A DNA stretch of 64,000 nucleotides from Aquarana catesbeiana (GCF_042186555.1 NC_133327.1:325574746-325638745), one strand, 5' to 3'. Shown: positions 1 to 11,966, counted from the stretch's first letter. Notes: generated from the letters alone by a model not told the origin. A program made the numbers and translations.

Positions 1-1640
1 CTGTGACCACTGGACACAGAAATATGCACTTTTTTACGATGTAAGGCCCTCTTTGACCATGGAAACGAGCCCTTAATAAGCCCCACATTCCAGCTTTTAC
101 ATGTGTACAGGAATGGATGAGCAGCCCTGGATGTACCCTGTGTCCAGGGGTGGACAGTCATCCCAGTATGCATGCAAACACTGGAATATGCAGTTACCAG
201 CATACAGCTGTTGCCTCTCATTGTTGGCTGTATGAAAACACCTGTACAGAATACCATTTGTCTTTATGGTGTGAATAAGCCCTAAGTTAGGTCCATATGC
301 AAAAATTCTACACACCAATGTTTGGCGTGAGATATAGTGACAAAAGTATGAATGCTACCAGGCAACTAGCATTTTCAGAAGAAGGTCATCAGTGGCAGGC
401 TCTGTGCTCAGTGAACCGCATGAATATCCCAGGTCAGCTTTATCCAGTGCCTTAGGAACAGGGTGAACACACACGTATTATACTCTACAACCAAGCACCA
501 AATTGTAAAGTCAAGGCCTGTCTGCATTAGATATTTTTCCCATACGCCAATTCAAACTAAAAAGTACACCTTGCTTGGTGTGCAATGTTAACCGCCATAG
601 GCAATGCAGCCCCCCCACGGCACATTTTGCTTTTTTTAATCATTTAAGCTAGCAAAATAAATAGAATGTGGTTATTCTGTCATGCCAGGCTTCTTACTTT
701 TAATTTCACAGCTTTTCAATGAGAAATATCTAAAGTGTCAGCTTACACCACTTCTCAGACAGGTCACCTGAGAATTGCCATGCAATATCGACTCAACAAT
801 TACACACATCTCCCTTATTTATACAGCTATTTCAGAATTCACATGCAGACTATAGTCTATATTTACACATACACACAATGTGTATACAGTATATTGAATC
901 ACATCACAGAAAATAAGATTCACCCCCAGGTAGAACGCATCACATCCAAGGCCAACAACATAAAAGGCCGCTGGACAATGGATTGAGGGGTAATACAGAT
1001 TAAAGCCTGGAGATGCGAAATGTAATCAAGCAGTAGAAAAGACATACAACACTATAGGGAACCAGGGGTGTGGCAGACCATCTCCTATACATTAATGCTA
1101 CCAGCCGATACTCTGATCAGCATTTCTTCAATGCATAGAAGGTTACAGGAAGGTCAGGAGAAACAAAACCAGAATAAAAAAAAAAAAAATTACAACCAGC
1201 AGAGCAAAATGCATGCAGCTAGTTTAACGCCCAATAGCAAGACATAATTCCTGGTTAAAGCATGCATCTACCAAATTAAATCTTTTGCAAGGATCAACAT
1301 CACTAATAAAACCATGATGAATGAATAAATCAGCGTCACGTTAATTTAATAACCCAAGGTAGAATGAATGCCATTTTCCTCCATTGCACATGCCATGTCA
1401 ATACCATTTACACAAAAAAGGCCTTGCAGTTAAACAGTCAGCATCATCCTCCTCCTCTGTGCTTACTGTTAACCTATGCAGGCCTAGGAAAATGAAAGCA
1501 TCAACAAGGACAGATTTTCCACAAATATTTTGGAATGTGGATGAATAGATATAAATAAAAAAAAATATAGCAGGCTGGCAGATTGAACTCATGGCAGTCA
1601 CCATGGTAGTGGACATAGGGAATGGCCTAATATACGGGAC
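1..1640. other. Non-coding stretch, no gene recognised
   Basis: AT-rich sequence with short chance frames only. No protein motif, splice pattern or repeat that I recognise, apart from a run of A near 1177-1190. Confidence 0.5.
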
Positions 1641-1645
1641 ATCTT

Positions 1646-2545
1646 TTACAGAGGATAGAAGGGATGATTATACTGAACATTATAGGGAGTGCTTATACTA
1701 GAGACAGTATAGAGGACATAGGGGGATGATCTCTTATACTGAACATTATAGTGGACATAGGGGGATGATCTATTATACTGAAGATTATAGTGGACATAGG
1801 GGGATGATCTCTTATACTGAACATTATAGTGGACATAGGGGGATGATCTCTTATACTGAACATTGTAGTGGACATAGGGGGATGATCTCTTATACTGAAC
1901 ATTGTAGTGGACATAGGGGGATGATCTCTTATACTGAACATTATAGCGGACATAGGGGGATGATCTATTATACTGAACATTATAGCGGACATAGGGGGGT
2001 GATCTCTTATACTGAACATTATAGCGGACATAGGGGGGTGATCTATTATACAGAACATTATAGCGGACATAGGGGGATGATCTATTATACTGAACATTAT
2101 AGTGGACATAGGGGGATGATCTCTTATACTGGACATTAGTGGACATAGGGAATGATCTCTTATACTGAACATTATAGTGGACATAGGGGGATGATCTCTT
2201 ATACTGGACATTAGTGGACATAGGGAATGATCTCTTATACTGAACATTATAGTGTACATAGGGGATGATCTATCATACTGGACATCAATTATAGAGGACA
2301 TGGGGGGGGGGGGTGATATATATTCGACTGGACATCTTTTATAGAGGACATAGGGGATGATTATACTGAACATTATAGAGGACATAGGGGATGATTATAC
2401 TGGACATCAGAAATGATCTATAAGACTGGATATGGGGGAGATGATCTATTATACTAGACATCTATAATTCTGGACATAGGGGGATGATCTATTATATTGG
2501 ACATCAGGAAAGATCGATTTGAGTGGATATAGGGGGGTGCATCTA
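1646..2545. repeat. Minisatellite, 39-bp unit
   Basis: About eleven well-kept 39-bp units run from about 1720 to 2140 (unit starts such as GATGATCTCTTATACTGAAC), followed by degenerate and shortened copies out to about 2545. The period is a multiple of three, so long frames are open on both strands. These frames have the periodicity of the array and no independent protein signature, so I treat them as artefacts. Confidence 0.9.
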
Positions 2546-4254
2546 TTATAGGAGGACATAGGGAATGATCTCATTATTCTAGACATCGGAGCTGATCTAT
2601 AGACACATATACACATAGGAGAAGATGGATATTGTAGATAGGAGCATGCTTACAGTCCAGGTGCTTCTTCTTTGGCCCCATGACCTCATGAGTGGTCGCC
2701 TTACATACTGCCCTGGCCACGGCCGATCCTGTGACACTGTACTGTGCGGCCGCAATGCGATCTGTCAGCGTCTGTCCCGACATCTTCTCTCCTGTGACAA
2801 GAGACATCCACAACACTGATCAGTACAATGGCAGCCCCCCTAATCTGATGACAGCACCCTGCAGCTACACCGACATGTTCCCTAGACATCCATTTCCAGC
2901 AGAGCAGCCAGTGACATGGATGGTGCAGAAGGAGCCCTCCTCCTCCTCATCATCATCATCCTCCCCAAAGCTGGTATCCTAGTTACTGCAAACCAGAGAG
3001 CCCTCCTGTGCCCACACACATGCTGCAGAATATAGAGAGGAATAAGGCACCTGGTCAGCCTTCTGATGAAGCAATCCCCCCTTCAGATGAGCAGAGGCAG
3101 CAGCACCGAGGTCTGGTCCCTCAGAATACAACCCATCCTCCTCCTCCTCCTCCTCCTCCTCCTGTTATCCTCCCTGGCAGCCTGGGATTAGAATATCACC
3201 GCCCCACCCCCACCTGCACTCTCACATCTCCCTTCTAAATTATTAAAGGGACAAAATGCTGCCTGATCATAGCCCAGCACTCCGAGGATCCCCCACACTA
3301 CATCCTGCTGCCATGACAGCTCTATACAATGCATGGGAGTGTGGGGGCTGATGACATGGAATCGGGGTGCTGGGGTGTCAGACCTGTGTGTGCCTCTGCG
3401 GGTTATTCTCTGCTGTCACTCCCTTCACCGTCTTCCTCCTAAGTGATGCTGGAGAAGGGAGAGACTAAAGCTTCTTCCCTCCCCCAATCTAGGGGGTGTG
3501 ATCACCTGCTTCTAAGGTAACCCCATATCACCCCCAGACCTGCTGAAGGGTGCCTCATTCTTATACTATCTCCTTTACTATTCTACAATACCATTTACTT
3601 GGAAATATGTGCATAGATCTTAACTGTTCAGCATCACATGACATCAGTCCATTTAAATGTGGGCGGGGCTATATACCTCCAATTGACAGCTATAAGGAAG
3701 GGGGGGGGGTGCTTTAATATGAATGGAAGGAAATACAGTCATAACAGAAGTAGTCAGAGCACACATCAAATGCTGCTGAATATTCCTTCTGCACTCAGCT
3801 CTATTTATGGCATCTGATCAGTCTGTCTGCATCCCCAGTGTCATTCCCCAATGGATGCTACCCAGTCACTCACAGTCACCCCAAGGGATGTCCTCTGCCT
3901 GCTGATCACACTGGCTCCCTTTCCTCTTTCTTTTCCTTTATTGTGTCCTTGGAGCTGACAAATGTCCTGAAGGTGGAATGGAGTCAGCTAGGAAGTGCAG
4001 GCTCTCTAGCAGCTTTACTAGGTGAAAGGAGCTGATCCTTAGAACAATCTCCCTGCTCTGCCCAATGGTTTCTTCTAATCAGGTGATGCAGCCTTAGATT
4101 AACCCCTTGCGGCACACACAAACTCTTAACTCTTTCACTTCTTATGGGTGGGAGATGAAAGCCACGCAGTTAATGATTTTTTTTATTTTTTTAAAAGAAA
4201 CTATGTTTTCTAATTATTGGCATGCAAGCCTATGCAATTAGACATACACTCCAA
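2546..4254. other. Non-coding stretch with short triplet runs
   Basis: Holds a TCC/TCA triplet run near 2937-2965, a CTC run near 3137-3162 and a G run near 3700. Short frames at 2574-3238 have no recognisable domain. GC content is higher around 2690-3240, so an exon or promoter of a host gene cannot be excluded, but nothing supports one. Confidence 0.4.
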
Positions 4255-4666
4255 TGCCCTGTACACACGGTCGGACATTAATCGGACATTCCGACAACAA
4301 AATCCATGGATTTTTTCCGACGGATGTTGGCTCAAACTTGTCTTGCATACACACAGACCACACAAAGTTGTCGGAAAATCTGATCCTTCTGAACGCGATG
4401 ACGTAAAACGGGACTATAAAGGGGGCAGTAGCCAATAGCTTTCGTCTCTTAATTTATTCTGAGCATGCGTCAGATTTTTGTACACACGATCGGAATTTCC
4501 GACAACGGATTTTGTCATCGGAAAATTTTATATCCTGCTCTCAAACTTTGTGTGTCGGAAATTCCTATGGAAAATGTGTGATGGAGCCTACACACGGTCG
4601 GAATTTCCGACAACAAGGTCCTATCACACATTTTCCGTCGGAAAATCCTATCGAGTGTACAGGGCA
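4255..4666. mobile_element. PIF/Harbinger MITE, derivative of the 12.2-18.7 kb element
   Basis: Non-autonomous element of about 412 bp. Left end TGCCCTGTACACACGGTCGG; right end ...GTGTACAGGGCA followed by TTA. The left 120 bp follow the left end of the three-gene Harbinger at 12159 almost base for base, including the segment with a T run and the repeated TCGGACATT. The right 225 bp follow its right subterminal part (18500-18727). It therefore looks like that transposon with the coding middle removed. The left target base triplet is CAA rather than TAA. Confidence 0.85.
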
Positions 4667-5280
4667 TTAGTCTAAGAAGATAGGCTAAACAGAGAAAGGC
4701 TGACATTCAGTCTGTATCAGTGTTATAAAAGGTCTCCTGTAGCCTAATGCTAGTCATACACAGATCAATTTTCTCAATCGGTTCCCTGATCCATGCTAAA
4801 CGTCGTGGATTGAGGAATCTCCACTGGCAGTTATTGTATTCAGCATCTACCTGCATACAGCGGCACTGTTGAACAGGGACTCCACCTGTTACAATACAGT
4901 TAGGGCCAATTCACACTATGTGCCGTGACAGATGTTTTATTGCATTGTAAAACGTCTAATCACAGTAAGGACACACAGTAAACAATTGTTTCCTAGATGA
5001 CCCATTCACACTACAACGTAACCTAAAGCCCCGTACTCACGAGCCGAATGTCTGGAGACAACAGGCAGGAATTAAAATTAAAAACACGGCCGACATAAGC
5101 CGGCCAGAAAACCAGCAGCCGACCGACTCCCGATCAGCGCTCTCAGCCAATGGCAGAGAGCGGCGCTGATCGGAGTGTTCTGGCGGGGGGGCTGCCCCCC
5201 CCCCCCCTCAGAACACAACAGGTCAGCGGGGGGAGATAGCTGAATTAACCTTGCATGGTTAGTACAGTGGCTCCAACAAC
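4667..5280. other. Non-coding stretch with MITE-like fragments
   Basis: Pieces resembling frog MITE ends occur near 4912-4925 (GGGCCAATTCACACTATGTG) and 5030-5060 (GCCCCGTACTCACGAGCC). I could not find matching second ends, so these are probably relics. Confidence 0.4.
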
Positions 5281-5404
<124 letters not shown>

Positions 5405-5563
5405 TACACAAAAAGTGATCGCTGCACATAAATGGTTTAATGAAAAATGTAATCAAAACATCCAAAATATATAGGCATCATCGCAACAGTTTCAGGCTAA
5501 TACAGGTCACGACACCCCTCTTCAAAACATGGTGCACCTCACCCTTCTGAACGTGTTATAAAA

Positions 5564-5565
<2 letters not shown>

Positions 5566-5620
<55 letters not shown>
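5566..5620. repeat. Microsatellite (TA)n
   Basis: A pure AT/TA run directly abuts the left end of the terminal-inverted-repeat element at 5621. The element may have used it as a TA target, or the run may have expanded from the target site. Confidence 0.95.
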
Positions 5621-5622
<2 letters not shown>

Positions 5623-6820
5623 TATTTATCGGCGTATAACACGCACAGGGGTATAACACGCACATTCATTTTAAGAGGGAAGTTTCAGGAAAAAATCTTA
5701 CATTTTAAATAAGGAACTTTGAAACAAAATAAGGGTCAGTGCCCATCTGCAGGCTCACCAGTGCCATCAATGCAGCCTGATCAGTGCCCATCTGCAGCCT
5801 CACCATTGCCATCAATGCCCATCTGCAGCCTCACCATTGCCATCAATGCCGCAGCCTCACCATTGCCATCAATGCCGCAGCCTCACCATTGCCATCAATG
5901 CCGCAGCCTCACCATTGCCATCAATGCATCAGCTTCACCAATGCCTTCAATGCAGCAGCCTCACCATTGCCATCAATGCAGCAGCCTCACCATTGCCATC
6001 AATGCAGCAGCCTCACCATTGCCATCAATGCAGCAGCCTCACCATTGCCATCAATGCAGCAGCCTCACCATTGCCATCAATGCAGCAGCCTCACCATTGC
6101 CATCAATGCAGCAGCCTCACCATTGCCATCAATGCAGCAGCCTCACCATTGCCATCAATGCAGAAGCCTCACCATTGCCATCAATGCAGAAGCCTCACCA
6201 TTGCCATCAATGCAGCAGCCTCACCATTGCCATCAATGCAGCAGCCTCACCATTGCCATCAATGCAGCAGCCTCACCATTGCCATCAATGCAGCAGCCTC
6301 ACCATTGCCATCAATGCAGCAGCCTCACCATTGCCATCAATGCAGCAGCCTCACCATTGCCATCAATGCAGCAGCCTCACCATTGCCATCAATGCAGCAG
6401 CCTCACCATTGCCATCAATGCAGCAGCCTCACCATTGCCATCAATGCAGTAGCCTCACCAATGCCTTCAATGCAGCAGCCTCACCATTGCCATCAGTGCT
6501 GTCTGATCGATGACCATCTACAGCCTAGAGGGGAAAGGGGGGGGGGGGTGGGATGTGCACCGACAGATTACATACAGTGAGAATCTCCTATGATAGACAG
6601 AACAGTGGTCCAATGGCGGCCCAGGAGACGGGACTTACTATTACAGAGGACGCCAAGTAAACAGGAGATTCTCACTGTATGTAATCTGACGACGCTCGTC
6701 CTGCCCCCTCCCTGTCCCCTCCGAGGCAGCTAAAATTGAAGTATTGGCGTATAACACGCACACTCTATTTGCACCTGATTTTCTTGGTGAAAAAGTGAGT
6801 GTTATACGCCAATAAATACA
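5621..6820. mobile_element. Non-autonomous TIR element with internal minisatellite
   Basis: The left end CGTATTTATCGGCGTATAAC (5621 on) is the inverse of the right end ...GTTATACGCCAATAAATACA (to 6820), with about 23 of 26 positions paired. The terminal motif GTATAACACGCAC is repeated directly at 5650-5662, and the right terminal 76 bp are themselves an inverted repeat (6744-6820). A second inner inverted repeat pairs about 6565-6591 with about 6663-6688. The flanks are TA-rich, so a TA target (mariner-like) is possible but cannot be proved next to a TA microsatellite. No transposase is present. Confidence 0.75.
5750..6505. repeat. Minisatellite, 26-bp unit
   Basis: About 27 near-identical copies of a 26-bp unit (core CAGCCTCACCATTGCCATCA). 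Because 26 is not a multiple of three, three units encode one 26-residue cycle, and all three forward frames stay open for 220-260 codons. This explains the long apparent proteins here; none is supported as a gene. Confidence 0.95.
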
Positions 6821-6972
6821 GTATATATTTATATTTTACACACACACAGCTTAAGGCTGCACTGACTTTTTTATTGTGGTGCACCATGCTGCATAGTATA
6901 GCACTGTACATTGCCATGAATGAAGTGTACGTTTTGTAAACTTCACACAAAGTTTGTACAAAAAAAGTATAA

Positions 6973-7203
6973 GGCCCCTTTCACACTGAGGCTCTTCTAA
7001 ACCGCCAGTAAAACATTGAGCACTTTTGAAGAGCTTTTCAGGCGCCTTTGAAGAGCTTTCCATTCATTTCACTGGAGAGGAGCGTTTTTTCACCGGACTG
7101 CCCCAATGTGAAAGCATTCAATGATTTAAATGGGAATAGGTTTTCGTGAGCTTTTCAGGCGCTTTTTTTTTTAGCATGAAAGCGCCCCAGTGTGAAAGGG
7201 GTC
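6973..7203. mobile_element. Harbinger-type MITE (TAA target)
   Basis: Ends are GGCCCCTTTCACACTG and the inverse CAGTGTGAAAGGGGTC, flanked on both sides by TAA (6970-6972, 7204-7206). The 231-bp body is GC-richer than its surroundings and has inner repeats of GAGCTTTTCAGGCGC type. No coding capacity. Confidence 0.8.
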
Positions 7204-7429
7204 TAAGGAAGAAGGCAGCCGTGTGATACACACACTGCCGCCTACCGCAGCTAACAACAGACCTCTGGCAGATGTCCATTGTAGTATGAACCCTGGCCTT
7301 ACTGTTAGGGCAACCATTACCCCCACCCCCAGTTGACTTTGAAATTGACGTTTGTTGAGCCAAATGGTGCTTGCAAGGCCACCTGCTGACCAGTTCAGCA
7401 GGAATCAGCCAGAATTTGAGCCACCATAA

Positions 7430-7786
7430 GGCCTCATGCACACAGGACATTTAAAAAACGCCAGCGCTGCTGCCAGGAAAAAGCAGCTTTATAAACACGC
7501 TGTTAGCTGCATTTTTGAATAGCGTTTATGGGCATCTATTCAGTAAAAACACTCCCTATAATGTAAAAAAAAAAAAAAAAGGCCTAAAAACGTTTTTTAC
7601 AGCTCAACAGCCTCTGCTCTTGGACGCACAAGGCTGCCATTTTTTTCTCCTGCCCCTAAACGCGTATGCCTCCATGTGCATGGACACATAGGCTCACATT
7701 GGGCGGCATTTAGAGGCAGTTTAAAAAAAAAAAAAAGTCAGACGCCCCTAACAGCAGCTGTAAAAACATCCTTTGTGCATACGCCC
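7430..7786. mobile_element. MITE with TAA target duplication
   Basis: Left end GGCCTCATGCACACAGGA, right end with inverse ...TTTGTGCATACGCCC, both flanked by TAA (7427-7429, 7787-7789). It contains two poly-A tracts (7565-7580, 7721-7735). The body is 357 bp and non-coding. Superfamily by target size: PIF/Harbinger. Confidence 0.7.
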
Positions 7787-9249
7787 TAAGAGTCAGGAGC
7801 AGCAATTGTCACAAAAAGAAAATGTACAAACACTGAATCCTTTTAAGTAATTTTATAGTTTGCTATTTAGCTACATCAGTTTATACTCATTTTTGTTTAG
7901 TTCTTTTAGGGGTAGGAGTGGGGAGAGAAGTCACAGGTGGACAATAGTAAAAAAAAAAAAAAAACACCACACACACCGCTTCTTGCCTAAAAAAAAAAAA
8001 AAAAAAAATGGAGATTGGAACATAGAGATCATTCATATCTGTTTACATCCGCCAAATGAAGGAGAACAGAGACAGGAACCTCTCCCATTTTTTTTTCCTT
8101 GGTCTTAAATGGTCTCAGATGTAAGGATGAGCTCCGGTGTGTTCGCACACTACACGTGCATAGCCCGCCAGGAAGTCGGCACTGCGCTGCACTAATCACA
8201 GGCAGTGAGACATTTCCTGATCTCTGCAGCCACGCATCTGGTAAATGTCTCACTGCCTGTGATTAGCGCAGCGCCATGCCGTGCCGACTTCCTGGCGGGC
8301 TCTGCACGTGGAGTGTGTGAACACGCCAGCGCTCATCCTTACTCGGACGGACATCTGTTTAAATCTGCCTGTTTATAAAAACATACATTGTAGTTTACTT
8401 TGATGGATCTAGGTTGAAAGCTCGTGTGAAAGGCCCTTTACAGGGTTGCACTAGTAGTAATCACACTCAATTGGACTTGTTTTGTAACATTGAAGGGGTT
8501 TCACTAGGTAACAGGTTGACACAATGTATACATCACTTTATGTAAATGAATGTCACTATTGCCAAACTGGGAAAGTGGTTAATCAGCAATGCTATCACTC
8601 CTTTAAAGGAAATCGATACTTAAAAATGATGTTGGCTGGCATTACTGACCTCTCATCCTGAAAAAGGTTTGCTGTCCAGTTAACAAAGCTGAAAGAATGG
8701 CTTCCCTATGTTCAGAGCCTCTAATCTGAAAAAAGTATTCAGGGTTCTAATTAGACTTCATTCTGCCCTAAGCACACCTGAATGATGACACTGAATATAC
8801 AAGCCACGCCCCTTGTGTCATGTGACTAATTTAGTAAAGACTACTGTCAGTATATGGTATTGGAGCTAGCATGCTGTCTGCTTTATATCCATAGGGTACG
8901 TTCAACAACTGTACACACCCGTAAACAAGGGAAACACAGTGTTATAAAATGAACAAGAAAGCGCCTTTTAGTCCTCTTAACATCTCCTTTATCCCCTACC
9001 AGTCTCTAATAGGTATGAAATTTGGATTTTCTGCTACCATAAGTTTATGGCAAATCCCAAGTGTTCCAAATTCTTGGTCCTGTAAAAATTTATGAGGAAA
9101 TTCGATGGGCCATTTATTCTCTCTTTTTTTTTTCCAAAGCATAATGCACAACATGGCCCTTAAATCGAGGTTAAAAATAGCTAATAAGAAGGGTTTGGAT
9201 AAGCTAGCCCCTTCACTATAAAGGGGGAGGGCGCCATAGTGTCAGTGAA
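7787..9249. other. Non-coding stretch around a hairpin element
   Basis: Poly-A tracts near 7950 and 7990, the hairpin element at 8121-8342, and otherwise no gene or repeat that I can name. Short frames have no recognisable motif. Confidence 0.4.
8121..8342. mobile_element. Foldback (hairpin) MITE
   Basis: Almost the whole 220 bp folds on itself. The arm starting TAAGGATGAGCTCCGGTGTG pairs with the arm ending ...GCTCATCCTTA, and the inner parts around TCACAGGCAGTGAGACATTT pair with AAATGTCTCACTGCCTGTGA. The loop is about 25-30 bp (8215-8242). The target duplication is unclear. Confidence 0.8.
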
Positions 9250-9253
9250 TTAA

Positions 9254-9643
9254 AGGATAAGTTCACCTTTTAACAAAAAATAATAAATGCACATTTGTTT
9301 TTGTAGGTAAAAAAAAAAAACTGTGCATTTATTATTTTTTGTTTCTGGGGCCTCCTCTAAAGCATTGCGTCAGCCATCAGCATATCACTAGTGCCATGCA
9401 GGTCTCCCACAGATCTGTCAGTGTATCTGTGTTCCCGTACATCCCATACGATCAGGCAGATACAATCTGACAAGAAGAGAGAATTAACTACCATGGTGCT
9501 GCACAGCGCAGTAGTAGTTCATTGAAAACTACAAGATGACAGTCGCAAAGGCTGCTGGACCTTGGAGTTTTCCATTCACAGAGCCCTGTGATGTGGCCGG
9601 GTGGGCGGAACCCCACTTGGCCACATTTTTTTAAATTGTGACA
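9254..9643. mobile_element. TTAA-flanked MITE, 3' end missing
   Basis: TTAA (9250-9253) is followed by AGGATAAGTTCACCTTTTAA. The body matches the complete relative at 52820-53346 (same GTGCATTTATTATTT hairpin, same cattgcg/ggatcagc core and the same GGCCACATTTTTTTAAATTG stretch). It ends where another TTAA element begins, so the right end was lost. Confidence 0.7.
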
Positions 9644-9647
9644 TTAA

Positions 9648-10148
9648 AGCAGTATAAAACCCAAAAGCAAATATTTATTAGATTGCAGCTTAACAATTCG
9701 TAGATGTCTGTATTAGTTTCCTTTTTTAGGCTATCTTCTATTTTCATCTGGTGATCCAGGCAGCAAGTCTGTTGTTTTTCATGGGTGCAAGCTCTTCTGC
9801 AGATTGTATCAGTTTACATGGATGAGACAAACCACTTAACACTGGCAGGGGTGCCTACAATGATCAGCTTTTACATATTCATGCAAAACCTTTATGCCAA
9901 AAGGAAAAAAAAAAGGTTTACTATAACTGCTTATAAAGTGTGGCTGAAGTTTGGTTTCAGTTTATTTAGTTTATTTAAATCTGCTATTTTGTTAACACTC
10001 CTCTCACTCCTTCCGGTGTCTCACTAATACAGGAGGTGTAAAAACAGAGGGAAAGAAGCAAAAGAAAAGAAAACTAAAGCAGCCACCATATCTAATAATG
10101 GGTATGCTGCAACATAATACATTTTTGTTTTTTGGGTTTAATACCACT
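9648..10148. mobile_element. TTAA-flanked MITE, right target site split
   Basis: Left flank TTAA (9644-9647) and end AGCAGTATAAAACCC; right end GGGTTTAATACCACT is its inverse (12 of 15 paired). The right target reads TTA and is completed by A at 10542, after removing the MITE at 10152-10538 with its TTA copy. The original target was therefore TTAA on both sides, as for Kolobok or piggyBac elements. Confidence 0.8.
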
Positions 10149-10151
10149 TTA

Positions 10152-10538
10152 GGCCTCTTTCACACGGGGGATCCGTATATCCGTTTTTCATCCTTCCGTT
10201 TTCGGATGAAAAACAGACATACATATATCTCTATGGAGCGTCGGATGTCAGCGGTGACATGTCTGCTGACATCCGACCCGCTCCGATCCGAAAAGTGTAA
10301 CGGAGGAAAACCCTACTTTTCCATCCGTTTTCGAATCAGGTGATGCCGGACTCTACGGTCCGTCATCATCCGATCCCCCATAGGGGAGAGCGGCGCTCTG
10401 ATAGGTCCGTCGCTGCACAGTGTGCAGAGACGGACCTGTCATCTTCCTGCTCAGCAGGGATCGGCGGAGTGATCCCCGCTGAGCAAGCAGGTGTTCACGG
10501 GACGGATCATCACTGGTCCGCCCCGTGTGAAAGAGCCC
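10152..10538. mobile_element. Harbinger-type MITE (TTA target) nested in a TTAA target site
   Basis: Ends GGCCTCTTTCACACGGGG and the inverse CCCCGTGTGAAAGAGCCC, with TTA on both sides (10149-10151, 10539-10541). The 387-bp body has inner inverted segments around ATCCGTTTTTCATCC. It inserted exactly into the right TTAA of the neighbouring element. Confidence 0.85.
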
Positions 10539-10628
10539 TTAATTGTAATTGCTAGCTCTTTGAGCAATTATCTCCTTTGCTGCCTTTTTAATTAAGGTTT
10601 GGGGTGCTCAAAGCACAGCAGTCACTAA

Positions 10629-11485
10629 AGGCCTGTACAAACGATCTGAAAATCGGATAGAAAAGTTTGTACGACGAGCTGTCTGCGGATTTTCGGATCG
10701 TTAGTACGGTGCTTTCAACAGCAGATTTCTCTTTTTCGTCAGACAAAAGCTGGATGTGCAGACTATACATTTTTTGTCAGATGTGAACTCAACATCCGAT
10801 TTTCATTTCATTAGTATGGTTTTCGTACGAAAAAAATCGTAAGAGCAAGACTACGCATGCTCAGAAACGAAAGAATACATACAAAACTATTTAAAACATT
10901 ACGTCACTTCTGACGTTGTATTCTGTCGTCCGAAAATTTTCGTATTGTGAGTAACCTCTTTACTTTCAACCTGAGACTAGCATGCCACAAAAAACAAACG
11001 TTCTGTCGTCCGAAAATCTAATGCCGCGTACACACGGTCGGACTTTTCGTCTACAAAAGTCCAACGGACGCTGACGGACTAAAGCTGGCTGGTAATCCGA
11101 TCGTGTGTGGGCTTCTCCGGACTTTCAACTGACTTTTTTAGCCTCAAATCCGACGGACTTTAGATTTGAAACATGCTTCAAATCTTTACGTCGTAACTAC
11201 GACGGACCCCGAAGTCCGCTCGTCTGTGTGCTAGTCCGACGGACAAAAACCCACGCTAGGGCAGCTATTGGCTACTGGCTATGAACTTCCTTATTTTAGT
11301 CCGTTGTACGTCATCACGTACGAATCCGTCGGACTTTTGTGTGGTCGTGTGTAGGCAAGTCCGTTCGTTAGAAAGTCTGCCGCAAGTCCGCCGAAAGTCC
11401 GCCGGAAGTCTGTCGGACAGGCTGTCGGACTTTTGTAGCTGAAAAGTCCGACCGTGTGTACGCGGCATAAGCGTGTGTACGAGGC
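10629..11485. mobile_element. Older MITE split by a nested MITE
   Basis: Left end AGGCCTGTACAAACGATC next to TAA; right end ...GTGTGTACGAGGCT next to TTAA or TAA. Inner parts show the CGTCCGAAAATTTTCG pattern of the same MITE kindred. The element at 11022-11467 interrupts it. Boundaries are approximate because the ends are diverged. Confidence 0.5.
11022..11467. mobile_element. PIF/Harbinger MITE (TAA target)
   Basis: Perfectly matched ends TGCCGCGTACACACGGTCGG and the inverse, each flanked by TAA (11019-11021, 11468-11470). It differs from the three-gene element's end at one position in the first 20, so it is a sister family. The 446-bp body is rich in GTCCGACGGAC-type motifs and non-coding. 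Confidence 0.9.
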
Positions 11486-11488
11486 TTA

Positions 11489-11966
11489 AGACCCCATACA
11501 CACTATTAGATTTTCTGCAGATTTTTGTCTTCAGATTTACCAAAACCATGTAGTGCAAGGGCCTGCCTGATTGTATACAAATTGAAACTTTTAGCACTTT
11601 TAGCACTTTAGAGCTAAAAATAGCACCTGTAAAGCACCTGAAAAATGCATCATCTGCAATCCCAGTGTGAAAGCCCGAGTGCTTTTACACTGGGGCGCTT
11701 CACTGGCAGGACGTCAAAAAAAGTCCTGCGAGCAGCTTCTTTGAGGCGCTTTAGGAGCGGTGTATACGCGCTTTTAACCCTATTTTCGGCCGCTAGCGGG
11801 GGTTAAAAGCGTTCCCGCTAGCAGCTGAAAAGCACCTCTAAAAGCACTAAAACTAGCGGCGCTTTACCACCGACGCCCCCACACTGTCAGTGTGAAAGGG
11901 CTTTTAAGGTTTGACCTCATATTATAACAAAAATCTGCAGAAAATCTAATAGTGTATATGGGGTCT
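11489..11966. mobile_element. TIR element with 37-bp ends, possibly TA target
   Basis: Ends start AGACCCCATACACACTATTA and are nearly perfectly inverse over about 37 bp (11489-11525 with 11930-11966). The flanks allow TA or TTA/TAA. The middle (about 11660-11905) holds a second pair of inverse ends built on CAGTGTGAAAG, so another MITE is probably nested inside. Confidence 0.75.

Noticed and set aside
1646..2385. Overlapping frames of 137-230 codons on both strands
   Set aside because: Explained by the 39-bp period. No domain, and open on both strands at once.
2574..3240. Possible host exon or promoter in a GC-richer patch
   Set aside because: Frames are short, with triplet runs and no conserved motif. 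Not enough to call, though not excluded.
5719..6580. Three long forward frames (220-264 codons) as proteins
   Set aside because: They are the three frames of a 26-bp minisatellite and have no unique sequence or flanking gene structure.
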